A DNA stretch of 64,000 nt. It comes from Macropodus opercularis. Lineage: Eukaryota; Chordata; Actinopteri; Anabantiformes; Osphronemidae. Positions within the stretch are counted from its first letter, which is position 1, and each line of letters starts with the position of its first letter. This document shows positions 37,101-50,729 of this stretch, in pieces. The DNA lies in NCBI GenBank assembly GCA_030770545.1, contig CM061096.1, positions 5,933,501 to 5,997,500 of the forward strand. Reading direction: 5' to 3'. Under the pieces are notes generated by a model. The model was not told the origin of the DNA. It made no database searches and saw only the letters and a program-made list of their open reading frames with translations. The position numbers were made by a program, and so were the translations under genes.

Positions 37101-39250
37101 CAAATATTTATGATATTAATAACTGCCTTTAGGAGGAGGGGGGAGAACATAAATAAATCTGCTTTGCAAAGCAGTCGATTAAGAAGTCCATTTTATTTAA
37201 TAAATGGGTTAAGAGGAAATGAAAGTGCGGCCCCAGAGTAAAAAGAGAAGAGATGTTACGTATCCGGCGAGTCTAGAGGAAGCTCCTGCAGTGGACGCGT
37301 CTTACAGTGGGACATTTCTGCCGCAGATTAGTGCATTGTCTCGTGGGCGAACTCTTTGTTAGGTAATGTGAGGCTGAGAGAAATCATTGTTGTGGATGGC
37401 TTGAGCATCTATGGTCCCCCGGGGGACATCGACAGAGTCCAAACAGACAAACGTTCAGACACACACACACACAGAGCTGTTTAGCATGGAACCCGATTGA
37501 GGCAGGGCCCAACATTAATTATCTGTTTTTCAGCCGAGGTCTGGTGACAGTGATTAGAGTGAGGGGTTTTTTGGAGAGTGGTGCACACATGGTCTAATGA
37601 GGAAAACTGGCCTCTCTATAGAGCTCTCTGGGCACACTTGATCTTCTCTGTGGCTCTGGAAGTTGGTGTGTGTGGGTGTGACTGCTGCTGGGAGGGACAC
37701 GCTCTGAATGTGAGGTTTAGAAGCTGATGTAAGGGGCTGAGACACTCCCACAGCTGAAAGGTGTTTGCCATAATTGTATTTTAATTGTCTTATTAAGATG
37801 ATTAATATTTGTTTCACTGGCCGAGGCGCCGTTGGCTTTGCTGCTTGAGCCGTGTCCATATCCCACGTTGGAAAAAGAAGCAAGTTGCTTTCATTGCAAG
37901 AGAATTATAAATGGCTGTGTCCAAACTTTGGCAGCGCTGAGCCAGAAATACTCAGCGCGCTAGTGTAGAACAGCCGTGAATTTTGTGTTTGTCTCAAAAC
38001 AAAGGGCTGATTTTCTGCAGGCTGGGAAAGAATCGACGCGAACGAGGCTCGATATTTGAAATTCGGAGTCAAATGCTCACAAGGTTCAAGGTACTTTGAC
38101 CTAAATTTGCTCTGATACACTGCAGGGTTTCTTATGCAAAACATTGTTTTATCTGGAAATGACAGAGTTCAAACCAAACCAAATGCACAGGCATTTTCAG
38201 CAGCGGGAGCCGTGAATTACGGGCTTGAAATAGTGGTTTTCTTTTTACTAGAAGCACTGGTCCAGCACATCAGCTCTCCGGTATCGTCGAAAATCACATT
38301 TGCGAAAATGCCAATGTTGGTGTGCACCTGATAGATTTCTGCCCGCACCAGGTTGGCTTTAGGCAAAATCCTACACGTCATTTTCCACACCATTTTGTCC
38401 CAAAGTCGATTATGTTGCCTCTGCAGCTATGGCCGCCTCTGAATTGAACCACACATTTAGCTCGTGAGCTGCCAATAAAAGTCAGAGAGCCCTGCTTCCA
38501 TCAGCGTAATGATATTTCAGCCTCAGTATTAGTTCAGCACTGTTCTCCACAGCAGTTTCTGCTCAATTAAAGATGGTCCATATTTAAATACGTAGAAAAT
38601 CAGAAGGCCGGCACGCTCCGTGTGCATTCAGATACGCTGTCGACCGGTTAAATGATGAAGTTTGAAATGGACTTTTTAAGCAGCCAAACCTTCCACACCT
38701 TTTGAGCATGAATGAGGGGAACTGTTCATTTGTAGCTGTGAAATTTTCCTTTAACGTTATTGATGTAGATTAACTTTTAAAAAGGTAAGTAAGTGAAATG
38801 TGAAATAATTCATCAAGAGTCAGCCATGTAAGAAATGTGATTTTCGCTAGCAGAAAGACCTTGTAGACCATTACCCCAAACAGAGGAAATAGATTAAGGG
38901 CGGGGCTCTTCCTCTGTCCCCCCTCTCCCTCCCTTTGTCACTGTTTCTCTCTCCCCTCCCCTCCCCTCCCCTCCCCTCTCCAGGCCCAGTCGTATGAATA
39001 GCACATTTCCAACAAAATTGCCAGGCGTAGCAGAAGAAATAAATTTCAGCTAGTGTCAGCCCTGTGCACTTGTGGTTTGGAGCCTGCGTTGTCTTCCCTT
39101 CTCCGGCTACTCCGGCTTTATTTAGCGGGAGCTGTCATTTCCCATAAATCCCTAGGAGGAGGCGTCCGTCAGAGCTGCCAGCTCCCCTGTGTGGAGCACC
39201 TGTAACAGGGGAGCGAAGTGACAGTTGTGCTGGGACAGTCCCATCAAACG
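34153..39250 (+). other. Probable rbfox3 intron 1, proximal part
   Basis: No coding exon is recognised. It includes a short ATTAC repeat at about 35145-35161 and a CTCCC repeat at 38951-38980. Repeat-poor blocks at 34960-35170 and 37500-37860 are candidate conserved elements. A 151-codon open frame at 34778-35233 shows no protein family resemblance. Intron status depends on the rbfox3 assignment. Confidence 0.35.
38951..38980. repeat. (CTCCC)n repeat
   Basis: About five CTCCC/CCCCT units, ending in CTCTCCAG, which by itself resembles a splice acceptor. No matching donor was seen downstream. Confidence 0.85.
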
Positions 39251-39253
39251 TGA

Positions 39254-39273
39254 ACACACACACACACACACAC
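39254..39273. repeat. (AC)10 microsatellite
   Basis: Ten uninterrupted AC units. Confidence 0.92.
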
Positions 39274-42200
39274 AGAAACAGTTTGTAAACAGAGTAGCAG
39301 CATCAACAGTTGTTGAAAAGTCTGTGCATCATTGAACTTTAATAGATATTTTTGGTACGAGTTCATAGTCATGTCTTCGCTTCTTAGTTTCCATGAAGTC
39401 ATTGAACGCGAACATCGTTCTGGTCAATAAACATTATGCATGATGGGTTTAGTTTCTGTTCTAATCACCATGGTTTGTGTTTGTAACTGCCAGCCAAGAC
39501 ACTTTAATAAATGACCATAGTAAAAAAAAATTACATTGCACAGAAGGTCATAGTATCTGTCAGCTGTCATTTGCCATAAACTAATTGCACTATTATTATA
39601 TTTATAAATGATGTTTAAAAAATGTTTGTAAAGTGGAAAAAGAGGAGAAGTCTTTTTTTTTTTTTCTATCTGATTCAGCTGTCAGCGCACATGCTCCATC
39701 ATCTGCGCTCCAGGAAATTAGAAAGGAGAAACGTTTGACAGCACAATTTCACAAAACACTGCCACGCCATCATTTCATTTTCTCTGAGCCATTTTTTTCA
39801 TTTATTTATTTCATTATTGTCTTTTGAAAAACAAACGGAGCGATAACAGCGGTTCCTTTTCAGGTAATTTATCCTTGTTGCCGTGTTATGTTTTCCTCTC
39901 ACCTTTGAAAGCTTTCACCCCAGCTGATTAGCCACTGCACAGCTGGAGTAATATTCAATCCAAACAGAACGGTCGGATGACTTTTTTATTTTTTATTTTA
40001 CCATGTTAGTTCAACCACTGTTTTGATGCGTAGCGTCTTTGTGGTAAGTGTTAGCTTCTTGTTCTGACTAGGTGCACAGGCTGTGGGATCAGGACTAAGG
40101 GGGCAAGAAGTCATCGGTCGGTGAGCAGCCACAGTACTTAGACACCAGCAAAGTCAGTAGCTGATGGATTCTTATCTCTCAATTATCGAGTCGATGTAGA
40201 GGGGGGAGACCAAAGCACAGCAGCCAATCAATGGGGGCATTTCATTCTCCTTGACTGTCTGCTTTTTGATTCTTAGCACTGATTGGGTGGGCTCACTCTG
40301 GTCCTGTGGGGATTTTTTTTTTCCCTGTTCCGTGCTTTGAACAGGAGTGGGTGGAGTGATGAACACTTTGGTATTGGCAGCCTGCTGAGCTTCTCACGGA
40401 TGTGCATGGCATATGTGCGGGAATCCTGTTGTGTTCCCCCTTCGCTGCCAGGAACCCACAGATCTTGCTTAGAGGTTTGATTCAAATTTGCACTCTAATT
40501 TCAGAACACTTAATTCCATCACAGCGATACGGAGACCAAAAATCTTTTTCACTCCAAAAAGTTTCCTTGGATTTCCTCCAGTGTCTTTCAGTGGAACTCA
40601 AGCACCGTACGTGTGTAATGTGTGCAAAAATAGTTGTATTCCTCAAATTCCATAGAATTATTGAGGCTGCTGACGTTTGAACCTTTTCAAACCAATAGCA
40701 TGTTGACATTCGCAAGTTATTTTTCGATGCGCAGTGTGTTCCAGGACAGTACTCAGGGGGGTTATTCTACTCTTCTCTCCTCTCTTTGCTGTGACGATCA
40801 CAAACTGTGGGGAGTTGTGTAGTGTTGGCTTTAATCATCCTTGAGTCTGTTGATTGAGCCTGTGCCAAAATGGGTTTACATACAGTCCTATAGAAAAACC
40901 TCTAGAGTGTAAAGATTTCACATTACAGTGACAAAACCAAAGCCATAAAAAGGGACCTTTCAGTCTCAGTAGACCTATGTAAAGGGAAGTAGGGCAAAGG
41001 GAACATCCTCCTTACTTATTCTGCTTCTTCTGTTTGGAAGGCATGGATCAGGGAAAGGCTATAGTACTCTTTTTAAAGCACGAGCGTATTCACAAGAGCA
41101 CAGAGGCCTTGGTCAGGGTGGTGACGTATACAGCATTCGGTACATACAGTAATTCAACAACCGGGCCTTTATGGTACAGTGGCTACTTGGAGTTTGCTAG
41201 ACAGCCTTTAAGAGACTCAAACAAGGCATGAGGGAAAATGCACAAACATGATGGCGACAGAATGATCCTGTTGGCGTGTTTCTCGCTGGCAACAGGTAGA
41301 ATGTGGGAGAAGGATGGATTCAGTCAAATGCTGTGAAATCCTGTGACAGCAGCCTGAGACCGGAGGGGTCGCGTTCATGTCCTGATGCAGTGAGGGAAGG
41401 CAACGCAGGAGCGTCTTCGAAAGACCTGAAGAGACGTTTGTTATCCAGTCAGGAGTAGGCAGGATTTACCAGCAAGAGTCTGTGGTGGCAGCACAGCTCA
41501 GGAAATACTGTACCTACAGAAGGAATCTGTCAGTTTGTGTTGAGCCTAAACTTTTCCACGTTTGGACGTTTTTATTGGTTTTAATCTAAACAGTGACTTC
41601 TCTACCGCGGTTTAACCTGCCATCAGAAGATTAAATATCGATGGAGCATCTGTCTGCATGCTCCTGTTGGAGACTTCTCTAAACAGTTTGTAATGGCGAC
41701 CGTCTTCACAATGGTTATTGTGCGTTTGCATGTGTGGTGTGTAAATAACCAAACCTGATGGCAGACTCAAAACTATGACCCCAACAGAAAATGAATCCAG
41801 GGTCTTTATAGGATCAAACGTTATCACAAGCTTCGTTTTTTAGCGTATGTAAAATGTCCTGGCAGACAGATTACTTAACTAAGCTTTGTCTTACTTCTTT
41901 GCCCCGTCCTGAATCTCTTGATTCAGGTCAAATCTGTAAATGGAAGCAAAGTATGCGCCTACATTTCCTCCATTCCAAGTGTAAATCGAAGTCTTCAAAG
42001 TGAGTTTAGAAGCCAGTACTGTCAGTACCTGCGGCGGAGTCGCTGTTTAACGATAAGCGAATCCATCATCTCTCTGTAGTTTCAATCGTAGACATCAAGA
42101 TTTTATTGATGATGGCTTTACAAATAAGTTTTCTGTGCCAGTTCACGCCTCTTGATATGCCATCTTTCCGTTTCTGCCCGTCGTGTCAAAGTGTAGAGAT

Positions 42201-45200
42201 AGCTCATATTGAATTCATAAGCCAGTCATGCAGGAAAATGGAGCACCTTTCTGTGATACACTTGCAAATGGAAAATGAACAAAGATGGTTTTACCACTCT
42301 ATTTGTGGTTCTGCTGGAACCGCAGAGATCACTGTTTGCATAATATCTTTCTTATAGGTCTGCTTAACCTTTGCAGAAGGCTTATTGACTCTCGCTAACC
42401 TTGCAGGGAACTGCTGGAGGACAGGAGATGATAAGCGTGTGCAGTGTATGGAATAGGGCCCATGTGGAGGTTTTTCCGCCCCCACCCTGCTCTTGGTGAG
42501 CGCCACCTCTACCAACGCTTTGCACGACCTTTGCCTTCTGATCCTTGTTACCATGGTGAAGCTCGCAGTGTTGTGAATCCAGGAACAATAGATGTTTGAT
42601 GCAATGCCGCCGCCTTTAATATACTTCCAGAAGTTACTGCAGCAGGAAGTGAGTTGGTTAGGAGGTTAAAAGAGAAGGAGACGGACAACTCTCCAAATCC
42701 TTAATCGTTTTGAATGTGTAGGTTTCATTCACATCGAAGACCCTTGTCTGGGTGTTCACCACTAGAGATGCTGTAATTGCTGCCAAACACAGAGGCAACC
42801 TTTACAAACACACATTTTTAGCTACAGTAATAGCGCACACACCTCTTTTAATTCTTTGTGCCGCTACGGTCAGTCAGCATCCTGGTGGGAAAAACAGCAC
42901 ACAAAACCTCGAGTGTAATAACTGAAGCAACAACGTCAGTCAAGCGCTTCCTCCAGCTGTGTACCAGACCTACGAGCAGGTTGGTTCGCAGCCTGAGGTG
43001 AGACGGGCTCTGCTGAGGTCATTTCAGCTTCTCTGTGTGCTCCGCTCGGCCACTTTAAAAGGTGAAATGTCTTTGTTTGAAGTCACGTTTAATCTGATCT
43101 TCAGCTGAGAGACAGCCACCCTCACGTGTCACTTCATTGCCACCTAACGTACATGCAAAACATCCTTTTTCACCCATCTCCTCCATCGTGGCAGGGTGTC
43201 GGCACCCAGAGGTGGAAGTAGCTCCGAACCATCGCGCTTCTCCTTTGCCATGCGGCGCGGTTGTCCGGTGTGTTGTTCGCCACTGTATCAACCTCTGATT
43301 CAGGTTTGGAGTGAACAGTAGATGTCATGCACATCAGACATGCAGTTGTCTCTGAAGTAAATCCAACATATTGGTTGTTATGGTTTTTGTTATTGTCTGT
43401 ATTTAATCATAAATCATCTTTGTAAACGTCCCCTAGTGTCTAAACTGAGCCTGTTCACAAATACTTCACAAAGCGATTTCCTGTTTTGGTGCGTTATGCT
43501 TAAGCTTATGATGACTTACACACCACACGTAACCTGTTGTGTTACTGATGCAGGTGCACGCTTTGTAATTAGCCTCGAATCCAGCGCACGGGGTGTTGGT
43601 GGCGGGTTTGGAACGATTCAAACAAGGCAAAATGTTGAAACAGTTGAGAGACATCCTTCGTGTCTGACTGTAGTGGTTAAAGGGCAGTCAGACTCTTCAA
43701 GAAACCATTAGCATTTAGATTTGAGACACCCCCTCGCCCCCCCTGTCCTCTGAAACTGAACGGCTGCATCACACCTCAGACTTTTATGCCTTGAGAGCGC
43801 CCAAGTGACTGTTTCGTAACCCTGATCAATCTCTCAATATGCCTAAATTGCTTTGGATGACCTCTTCATGGAGAGACGGGATTGGCCATACTGATGCTTC
43901 TCCAATCAATAGCAGATGCTATCATCGCTCATCAACAATGAAGTGTTTTTAATGGAGGTCAGGGCATGGAAGATCTAATTTATTTTAATTTGTAAATTGT
44001 GGCATGGCAAAATTCTAATCAGGGCATTTGCTATCCGATATGCAGACCTCAGAGTCTCTGACTGCGTGTCTGGCTCTCGCTTCTTCTTCTCAGCCTCATT
44101 TGCATTTGTGTCTGTCAGTGAGTCCCGGCAGGACTAGGAAGCATGAATGTATACATGACATATTAAATATCAGTCAGCACTGAGCATTACATTTTTTAAT
44201 GTTGAGTATTTATTGTTTTTTTTTTTTTTTAAGGTGCATCATGTTCCACCAAGGCAATTTTACTCAGAAACACACTCTGTAATGTGTTCCAGCCAATTAC
44301 GTCAAGACTGAAAAGATGACAAATATGACACATGCAATTTATTATCTTAATTAATTCACTGTCTGCTGTCAGAGGCAGGCACGGCAGCTCTGTCATCTCG
44401 AAACCATTTTTCAATGGCGGTGCTGTTGTAGAAAGCTGGAGCTGTGTTATTTGCCCAGATTAGTATAAGAGGTGAGCCTTTTTCCATCTCCCCTTCCATT
44501 TCAGCTAAATTTGTCTCAGCCACAGTAATATGCACCATGGGATCTTGCCCCCCCTCCCACCCCGAACCCCGCACCTTGCGGAAATGCAATTGGAATGGGA
44601 TGCGGCCATCCGTTGTGATTGTGTGCAGATGAACCTGTTTGCCCTTGCACCCAGTGCATCAGGGAGGCCATGCAAAGCCCATCGTCTGCGGCGGCTTTCC
44701 GAGCAGAGGAAAAGAGGGCAGGTCCAGGGGGTCGCCGCCCTGACACAAGGCGGTGTGCGCCTGTTGAGCCGTGACCAATGCAGTCGGCGCAGAGGATCGT
44801 CGTAACCGTTTCGAATGGATCAAGCCTCTTTTCGACGTGGGCTGAAACCGGCTAAAAGCCTTTGTCATTGTTGGTGTAAACAGGTTTCTGTCGCTGCGCA
44901 AATATTCACGTCAGGGGTGCAGTTGCCGGGGAGCTGAAACATGTGATTCGAGCCCTGCTTTGCCTCTAAAACTGGTTGAATAATTATTAACAAGCGGCCA
45001 GGATGGAGTAATGTACAAAAAAAAAAAAGGAAAATGCATGAATGCTGGGATTGGTGCTGAGACACAAGCAGCACCACCCCCCGTCTTCAGTCTCGAGTGT
45101 CCCCATTGATTTATCAGGACTCTATTTTTAGTAGCACATGGAACAGTAATGGATTCATGGGAATTAACAATGATTCATGCGAAGCTAATATCAGAGATTT

Positions 45201-45569
45201 CAGAGGCTCGATTAATGCTGAAGGAATTCAACGCGTCAACTCAACAATTATTCATAACATTTCTCCCGCTGCACAAACACAGATGCTTCTACCTTATCAG
45301 CTTGTTAAAGAAGCAGGCGTGTTTGCTTCCTTTTAAACTGCCAACTGTAAGAACAATTAAGAGGCTATATTCATATAATTAATAAGATCTCACTGTTGTT
45401 GCACTGCTGATATCAAAACAGCAGCTAGAATGCTACACTCAGATTTACCCTAGCCATGCAAATTTCTGCTGACGTTCCCAACCACGGGGCTTTCTACTGT
45501 CTGAATGTGAACGTGAATTACATTATAGATGTGGTGTTCAAAGATCAACTTCTGAATTTTATTCATGGA
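39274..45569 (+). other. Probable rbfox3 intron 1, middle part
   Basis: No gene recognised. AT-rich sequence with poly-T runs. Repeat-poor blocks at 43975-44110 and 45100-45290 are candidate conserved elements. Confidence 0.35.
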
Positions 45570-45602
45570 TCAAATAGGTTATTTGCAAGTAACCTATTTT
45601 GA
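45570..45602. repeat. Inverted repeat, 10-bp perfect core
   Basis: AAATAGGTTA (45572-45581) pairs exactly with 45590-45599 across an eight-base loop. With a single-base bulge, two more pairs extend the stem to 45570 and 45602. Confidence 0.65.
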
Positions 45603-46243
45603 CCCCCGCGTGCTTTGTTCAGAAATATGGATGCAAATGGCGATGGGAGGAATTGGCACACAAATGGTGAACAGCTCGGTCGTACAGTTGATCAGCTGAC
45701 AACTTAAGTCTGCGTTTTTATTTTAAAACGTTAACCCTTTTGTGCAGTTGCTATCACATCTTGTTTGTGGAAACACATTACTGGCTGGTTAGGACAAAAT
45801 AAAAAGCCTCCAACCAAAACAGAAAGCATCCCACACGAACATAATGTCAGGCTGAATAATGAAGTGGAACAAAATGACAGTTCGGCCTGATTGTCGGGCT
45901 CGTTTTATGCAGCATCATCTATTGGTTTAGATTGAGTTTAGATTCAATTTGATGCTTTGCCTTGCTGGATGAATGAGCAGTTTCCCTGTAGTTATTCATT
46001 CATGATGACTGGCCCTGATGCTGTAGTAGATACTAATAGATTTTACTCGTTTGATCTTTTGTGTCATCTAATTGAATCAGCTAAACATTGAGGGAGGGCT
46101 CCGGTTGTGAAATGGTGTGTGGGGTTACAGACTGCAAGAGGCAGGACCTTATAGGCCAATAAAGCAAAACACGCTTACTAGTCTGTTACTCGGCTGCCCT
46201 TGCCACACAATGTTAACCGCACCCCAGACCTCTGTGCTGCACC

Positions 46244-46270
46244 TTGTTGTTGTTGTTGTTGTTGTTGTTG
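46244..46270. repeat. (TTG)9 microsatellite
   Basis: Nine uninterrupted TTG units. Confidence 0.93.
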
Positions 46271-49200
46271 ACGTGGCCGATGAAGCCCAGAAAGCTGGCG
46301 TTGAGTTCTTATGAGTTTCAGCTTCCAAGCGAGGCTTTTATCAACTTCACAGCGCGGAGCAGTTACAATTCGTGTTTCTGTGACGGATTCTTCTTTGCGC
46401 TTTGTCAAAAATAATCTTGTGTAAATACTTAACTTGATGCACTGTACCACTGATGTTTTACCAGCTACGTTGCAGCTGGACTTTAATTGGACAAGCTTCG
46501 TTTCAGTTTGAGCGCCAACAATTCGGTTTCTTTTGATCTGCTACTCATCAAATCTATCCTCAGCATATTTTGTAAATTAATAATTCATGCTTTGTGTTGG
46601 CACTGAATTGTGAGAGTAACACTAAACCCTAAACAATATCGCAGGTCGCGGCCCAGATTTATGTGTAGCTTTGAGATAATAATAATTAAAAAAAAAAAAT
46701 CAATATGCCATAAAAACGCAAACAAAGGCACAAAGCCCAAAAAGGTTTTATTCTAGTTACTGTCATTACATGAATGAATCCTTAACCATGGAGTCTTTGT
46801 GTTTGGAAGATATTTTAAAAAGCGTGATTATCTGTTACACAATCTCATCCGTACACCACTCTACCTCCAAATTATCTTCCAGAGCTGCCATTCTCTTCAA
46901 AATAACCTGACAAACGCTTCACGCGGCTCTTTCATATCTAAGGTGATTTTTTTTTTCTTCTCTTCATCACTTCAAAATCTTGGAAATTGGACTCAAATGC
47001 CAGCCATAAATGAACCATGAACCACACATAAATATTTTAAGAGCTACCTCCCATACAGTCCGATCCAATTTACTCGTATTTACACGCGCTAATATAAGCT
47101 TTGATGTTACTAATCAAAACAGTGTCAGGACATTCGCAGAAATGAGCTGGTTCGGACAAATACTTTTAGAAAACTCAAACTGAGGCAGGTCTGTGAAAGT
47201 GGTGGGGGGGCTTCCTCTAGAACGAGACCTTTTAGCTGGAAGGAGACCACTGAGTGACTTTTACATGGAACACATGCTCAACCTGTTACAACCAGCAGGG
47301 ACATTTAGTTAGATGGACTAGAAATACAACACACTCTAATTAGCTAATATTTCCTGATGCGTAATCCTGTTACACATTAATAATATTCCACCACTTCATG
47401 CTGTCATACCTGCATATTTATCATCAAATATACTGTATATACAAAGTCAAATGTTCTGCTGAAAACATCTTTAAGAATTCAAATGTTTTGGCACAAGCCC
47501 TTGTGTCAGCACCTCATTAACTCCCTAATGATCCTCATGCCTTCGTATAATTTTGCCTCATTAATTCTCAGGTTATTAGCATCCCATGTCAGATAAATAA
47601 ACGGTGAAAACGTGGGAAATAATGAAGCACAGGTGTTTGCGTCGCTCGCACAAATGTGCAAAAAGTGGCGCAAGAGCGGTTCTAGGATGAGAGCTCAGCC
47701 CCCAAAACGAGAATAAGACTTGCATACAGTGCCCTGCTCAACGGTTCCGTGCACCTGCAGCACCACTCATTTTACCGGGAAATGACTGCTTTTATAGTTT
47801 TGGACTTATATTTATGATATTTAAATTGCTTAATGAATTTTCTAGTAGCGCAGTAGCCCCTTCGACTTCAGCCAACCCATGCTCAGTTAGACTCACAGTG
47901 TTACTTCGAGAAGCAGCCTTATTATTGTGTTGTTGTGTAATTATAATGGCTCAAAATAAACTGCTGCACAGGTAAATATATCACATCTTCTGTAATTAAG
48001 GGTTGTCATTTTTTCCCCTCGCACGTTAGACCACCTCAACTATTCATAGACACGTGGTACACGGGCCTGAGCGGCGAAGGCTTGAGCTGCAAGGGAGCAG
48101 AACAGTGACCTTTTTTTTCCCCACCGGTGTCAAAATAAAACGACACCGACATGTAAAGGAGTGACATCATCACTGCAGGCTGCCTGACCGCGCTCTCACC
48201 TGGTTGCGCCCGCGTCGCTTTCTGCTGACTCCATTCAGCCGTCTTGTCCTCTTCTCCCCGTTTGTGTTGCCAGCCGAAAGGCAAACGACATTCACAGCAC
48301 AGCTGAGAATTCAGTACGTGTCACGATCCATCTCCAGCTGCAGCAGCAGCACCTTCCGGTTTTCCTCAAGATGGAAAGATAATCGTTCTCAGTTTGAAAT
48401 CCGTCCTTTAGTTTCGACTAGGAGGATTTATCCACTGAATTGTAAAAGTTTTTCCATTGGTTTTCATATAGACCTGAGAGGGAACAGTAAAACATCTCTG
48501 TCAGTCTCTGATCGTGTAATACGATATGAAAGAAGGGTGAAAAGCGGAGAGATGTGGAGGCCGTCCTCTCATCACCTGGTCACCTACAGACAGTCAGACA
48601 GAACGCAACTCGTCTGTCCACTAGTCTGATTTCCATCCCGTTGGCACACTGGGTAATAGAGATCAGTAATTGGGTGCTATAAATCCCAGCCGAGGACAAG
48701 GTGGGTCAGAACAGGCTGATTACTTAGGCATTACAGTCAATCTAAGCAAGTCCTTGAATTGAAAGATTTGGTGAGGTGGATTCTCATTATCGGGCTCGGT
48801 GCATGTATGCATTTCTGGGAGGGAGTAAGGGCCAAGGTCCCCTTTCCCGTCCCCTGTCGTAGGATGACATCACGCAGCGCACCGGTGCCCTCAACCGCGC
48901 AGACTCGTAAACATCACAAGAAATTTATTTTCTTCATCCCCCGCGGTTTTATAAGAATGTTTTCTGAATCGCCAGCGAGCGAGTCGTAGGGCCTGCCTCG
49001 GGTTTTAAGACCTCTCTGACCGAGCGCATTAAGGACCTTCCGCCCGGGTGACACATTCACAGCAGGTTCAATGTTAGACCACGAGAAGGTCTTTGGTTTC
49101 AATCTGCAACAGGCTTGAGACCAGGCAGAAGGAGGAGTCGCTGTTTATCTTTCAGTGGAGCCAGAAAACAAGCTCTCAAGGTGATTAACCCTGTCATTTA

Positions 49201-50709
49201 AAATGAAGCTGATTGATGGCTATATGGTGAAATGCACCTTTGTTATTTTTCATCTCAGGGCCTATGAGCTTAATCCATTTTAAGCTTCTCGGTAAGAAAA
49301 AGAGTCTATGGAAGGTGAATTAGAGTGTAAAGCCAGTCGTCTTTCTCAGCATTCTCCCCAGCTGAAGGTGTGACTTACTGGATTATAGGAACAGTAGTTT
49401 TCGCTCCAACCCCCTTAAGTTCTCTGATGCGCCTTTTATATTCCTGCCTATTTAGAGACGGATTTTGTATCGGGAGCGCATCGACACATTCTGACTGTGA
49501 ATTTCTTCATCATAACTCATCACTGCTCCAAAAAACATCTTTGATTCGCACTCTTCAAAGTCATTTATTTGAAGAAGGAAAATCAGCACAAGCCCAAAAT
49601 CTTACAAAAAAGAAAACGCCCTCATGAATAATAATGTGGCTGCGATGCAAAACATGGAATAAATGAGAAAAATGTGATCAATTTTCTCAGCATACATTTA
49701 GAGGAAGGGGGAAAAAAAAAAGATATATGACAAATTTATGCTGTGGCATCAGTGCAAACCCCTGCAGTGTGAAGTGTTCCCACTCAGAGAAGCACTCATG
49801 CTAGCATCATCCCTCGACTTCTATAACAGCATGCTACTTCACTTAGCTGCCTCCATTTGGGATGCAGCACAAACACTGCTTCAGCGCTTTTATCTTAATG
49901 CACTGCAACCCTCTGTAGTACCACGGGCATGATTATTGCACAGAGAGAGGAGCGGCCGCGCGTTTAGGCAAGACTTATTTGAGCAGCGACTTCGTTGCAA
50001 CCTAAACACTCAAGGGCAGACGACTCTGGGATTCTCACCGCTCATTTGGCTCATTGTGTTAAATGGACTGTTTGCATATATTTTAATATAATACTAATTC
50101 CTTGCATCGTTATCTTGGGTTTAACCATAATGTCCTACTGAGCGTGTTTACTGATTTGGAGAGCAGTTTGTCTGCCAGATACCGCACTAATGTCGCTTTA
50201 ACCATCTGCTGCCTGGTTTGGCTATGACTTACTCCTCGAGGAAAGAAGGAGCTTCCGATGGCTCACAGTTTGTTTATTTCCGCTCATGCGATGGCGGCGG
50301 AGCGGCGCGTGGCTGCTGTCGGCTTGGTGGCGAGGTGTGGAGGTGAGCCTCAGCGAAGCTTTGTCACCACACCCATAACAAGGGGGATAAAACATCTGTC
50401 ACCCTTGGATCCGAGCGAGCGCGTGGCCCGATGTGACAGCGAGGCTTGTTCTCGCACTTTCAGAGGCCACCGATTTAATGGAGGCACGGTGTCAGCGCTG
50501 ACCTCATCCACCGATGTCTTCACAGCTAATGCTTTAACATGTGACATTGACACTCAGCAAGACAAACAGTAAAGGAGGAAGATGGATTGGCAGAGAGTTG
50601 CACGTCTGCCGCGGATGTACCACAGTGGTGGACACCAGACAGGGAGACAGTCGTGTCAACATGAAATGACCAAACTCATGGGCATTTCATGTCATGCACA
50701 TTCATATAT

Positions 50710-50729
50710 TTATATATATATATATATAT
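50710..50729. repeat. (TA)n microsatellite
   Basis: About ten TA units followed by ATTT repeats. Confidence 0.9.
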
